Below are positions 62,598-64,000 of a stretch of DNA of 64,000 nucleotides, one piece after another. Below the pieces are notes generated by a model. It was given only the letters and a program-made list of their open reading frames with translations. It made no database searches and was not told the DNA's origin. This stretch comes from an uncultured Bacteroides sp. (GTDB lineage Bacteria > Bacteroidota > Bacteroidia > Bacteroidales > Bacteroidaceae): contig CASENS010000112.1 in assembly GCA_949289345.1 (NCBI GenBank), positions 1 through 64,000 on the forward strand, in the 5' to 3' direction. The position numbers and the translations under genes are program-made. Positions within the stretch are counted from its first letter, which is position 1; every line of letters starts with the position of its first letter.

Positions 62598-64000
62598 TCA
62601 ATTCTCAAAGAAGCCATTATCTTCTTGTTTTGCGGCCTTTAGGGGTTGGGCTGATGCGGCACTTACGTCCATAGGCAACCATACCTCCATGTCACCCTCA
62701 CCCCGGTGTGCCCACGCATAGTAAGGTATCAAGGTAAGCTTCACATCCTTCACGGCCAACCGACCCGTGGCATCATAGCTCAAAGTCTGGGCGTCGGTGG
62801 TCAGTTGCCGGATGCCATAAAGCATATCGGGCTTCTCCACCACCTGGAAGGAAGGACACTGGTTCAACAAGACGGTATGTACATTGAAGTCATTGTCCGG
62901 CCACTCGGCGCAATACACAATCGGACCACATTCCACAGACACACGTCCCCGGTTGGCTTCCACCTTTTCATTAGCCTTCACCACGCGCGGTTCCATGTCA
63001 AAGTGTATTTCCACAACATCACCCTTCTTCCACTTTCGGTCTATTTGCAGATATCCCTTATGGAGTTCGCCCGATACAGGATTGCCATTTACGGTCACGG
63101 CATAATGCAAGGCTTTGCCATCGGCATAGCGGTATAAAGTACCAGGCAATACTTCGCCTTGTACCCAGCCGGGTATACGGAGGTTCATCACAAAGGATCC
63201 GCTTCCTTTCGCCACCTTCACCCGGATGTCCCCGTTCCACGGATAGCCCGTCTCTTGCTCCAGCACCATTTTTTTCTTACCAACCTTCAATTCAGCCTGG
63301 TTACTCAAGTAAAGGTTGACGTACACTTGATTGTCCTTCACCGCATATACATAGCCGGGCAAGGAGGGAATAAACCGGCTGATGTTGCTCGGACAGCAGG
63401 CGCATCCGAACCACGGTTTGCGGCTATATCCTCCGGTCGACGCCAACGGGTTGGGATAAAAGAACGAGCCTCCGTCCAACGACACACCGGAAATAAGTCC
63501 GTTGTAAAGCGTACGCTCCAACACGTCGTAATACTTGGCGTCACCGTGCAGGAGGAACAGACGGTAATTGACATACACAAAACCGATGGCGGCACACGTC
63601 TCGCAATAGGCCGAAAGGTTGGGCAACTCGTAATTATCGCCAAAAGCCTCCCCCGCATGACGGGCACCGATGCCTCCGGTGATATACAGTTTCTTATTGA
63701 CAATGTTATCCCAAATGCGGTCTACAGCATGGATATAAGCTGTGTCACCCGTAACGGCTGCCACATCAGCCATACCGGCATACATGTATGTGGCCCGTAC
63801 TGCATGACCCACAGCCTCATCCTGTTCCAATACCGGTTTGTGCGCCTGGCTATAAGCGTCACGCCGGCTGGTTGTTCCGCGTGCGTCAAGGAAGAATTTA
63901 GCCTGGCGCAGGTATTTCTCATCCCCGGTAGCTAAGTACAGGCGGACCAAAGCCATTTCGGCTATCTGGTGTCCAGGAACCAGGCGCTTCTGCCCGGGGC
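62598..64000 (-). CDS. Glycoside hydrolase family 127 (beta-L-arabinofuranosidase), 5' part missing
   Basis: Partial gene; the frame runs open past the window end (64000), with VPGHQIAEMALVRLYLAT before the first in-window ATG at 63956. The seen part is the C-terminal half or more of a DUF1680/GH127 protein: SYCETCAAIGFVYVNYRLFL (Glu and one Cys) and FGCACCPSNISRFIPSLPGY with the CC pair of the zinc site that holds the catalytic Cys. The later beta-sandwich part follows. It cuts beta-L-arabinofuranosides, matching the GH51 gene 42 bp downstream. Confidence 0.92.
   Translation of the reverse strand, partial: PGQKRLVPGHQIAEMALVRLYLATGDEKYLRQAKFFLDARGTTSRRDAYSQAHKPVLEQDEAVGHAVRATYMYAGMADVAAVTGDTAYIHAVDRIWDNIVNKKLYITGGIGARHAGEAFGDNYELPNLSAYCETCAAIGFVYVNYRLFLLHGDAKYYDVLERTLYNGLISGVSLDGGSFFYPNPLASTGGYSRKPWFGCACCPSNISRFIPSLPGYVYAVKDNQVYVNLYLSNQAELKVGKKKMVLEQETGYPWNGDIRVKVAKGSGSFVMNLRIPGWVQGEVLPGTLYRYADGKALHYAVTVNGNPVSGELHKGYLQIDRKWKKGDVVEIHFDMEPRVVKANEKVEANRGRVSVECGPIVYCAEWPDNDFNVHTVLLNQCPSFQVVEKPDMLYGIRQLTTDAQTLSYDATGRLAVKDVKLTLIPYYAWAHRGEGDMEVWLPMDVSAASAQPLKAAKQEDNGFFEN

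Overview
The window looks like chromosomal DNA of a gut Bacteroides/Phocaeicola-type organism (Bacteroidales). The reasons are: repeated TAnnTTTG -7 promoter boxes; an LpxC-FabZ fusion inside an lpx operon; an S46 dipeptidyl-peptidase; a Na+-dependent methylmalonyl-CoA decarboxylase cluster with an unusual gamma subunit; secreted glycoside hydrolases; and an HU-like/DUF4469-type protein. The species cannot be named from the sequence alone.

Layout. 0-2.5 kb: repeat-rich intergenic DNA, an AraC-type regulator and a divergent nitroreductase. 2.8-6 kb: a minus-strand operon for a 2-oxoacid:ferredoxin oxidoreductase (TPR protein, ferredoxin, alpha, a 56-residue membrane protein, beta, gamma). 6-9.3 kb: a GH28 pectinase-type enzyme and an exported TPR protein. 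9.7-14.4 kb: the methylmalonyl-CoA epimerase/decarboxylase operon. 15-18.4 kb: pyruvate phosphate dikinase and an AlaX-like protein. 18.4-23.5 kb: a PlsC acyltransferase, a DUF4369-like lipoprotein, an anaerobic sulfatase maturase and a DPP7-type peptidase. 23.6-29.8 kb: an HD phosphohydrolase, lpxD-lpxC/fabZ-lpxA, a pRiA4b-like protein and miaA. 30-35.5 kb: a GH3 enzyme with an Ntn-type hydrolase, SlyD and prs, followed by tRNA-Arg. 35.9-46.5 kb: a hybrid histidine kinase and UDP-glucuronate decarboxylase, then a markedly G+C-rich stretch with a fucose-permease-like MFS transporter, an aldo/keto reductase, an unknown secreted protein, an HU-like protein and mfd, and last a nitroreductase. 46.5-52.3 kb: riboflavin synthase and the phosphate system (phoU, pstB, pstA, pstC, divergent pstS). 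52.3-57 kb: thiE-thiD-iorB-iorA and mltG. 57.4-64 kb: GH2, GH51 and GH127 enzymes, probably part of an arabinose/galactose-glycan locus that runs off the window.

How the genes fit together. The central metabolism genes (2-oxoacid and indolepyruvate:ferredoxin oxidoreductases, methylmalonyl-CoA decarboxylase, PPDK) match anaerobic succinate/propionate and amino-acid fermentation. The hydrolases and peptidase supply sugars and dipeptides.

The most unusual signal is intergenic. Seven arrays repeat palindromic or oriented units with a very constant step of about 22 bp (range 20.5-23), using at least four different core sequences. They lie between genes, often next to terminators. A second layer is a family of hairpin (MITE-like) elements, some abutting start codons. 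Other points worth checking are a PstS-like insertion in PstC, a Pho-box-like repeat between pstC and pstS, a duplicated 3' tail of the decarboxylase beta-subunit gene, and a conserved-looking micro-ORF in the 2-oxoacid oxidoreductase operon.
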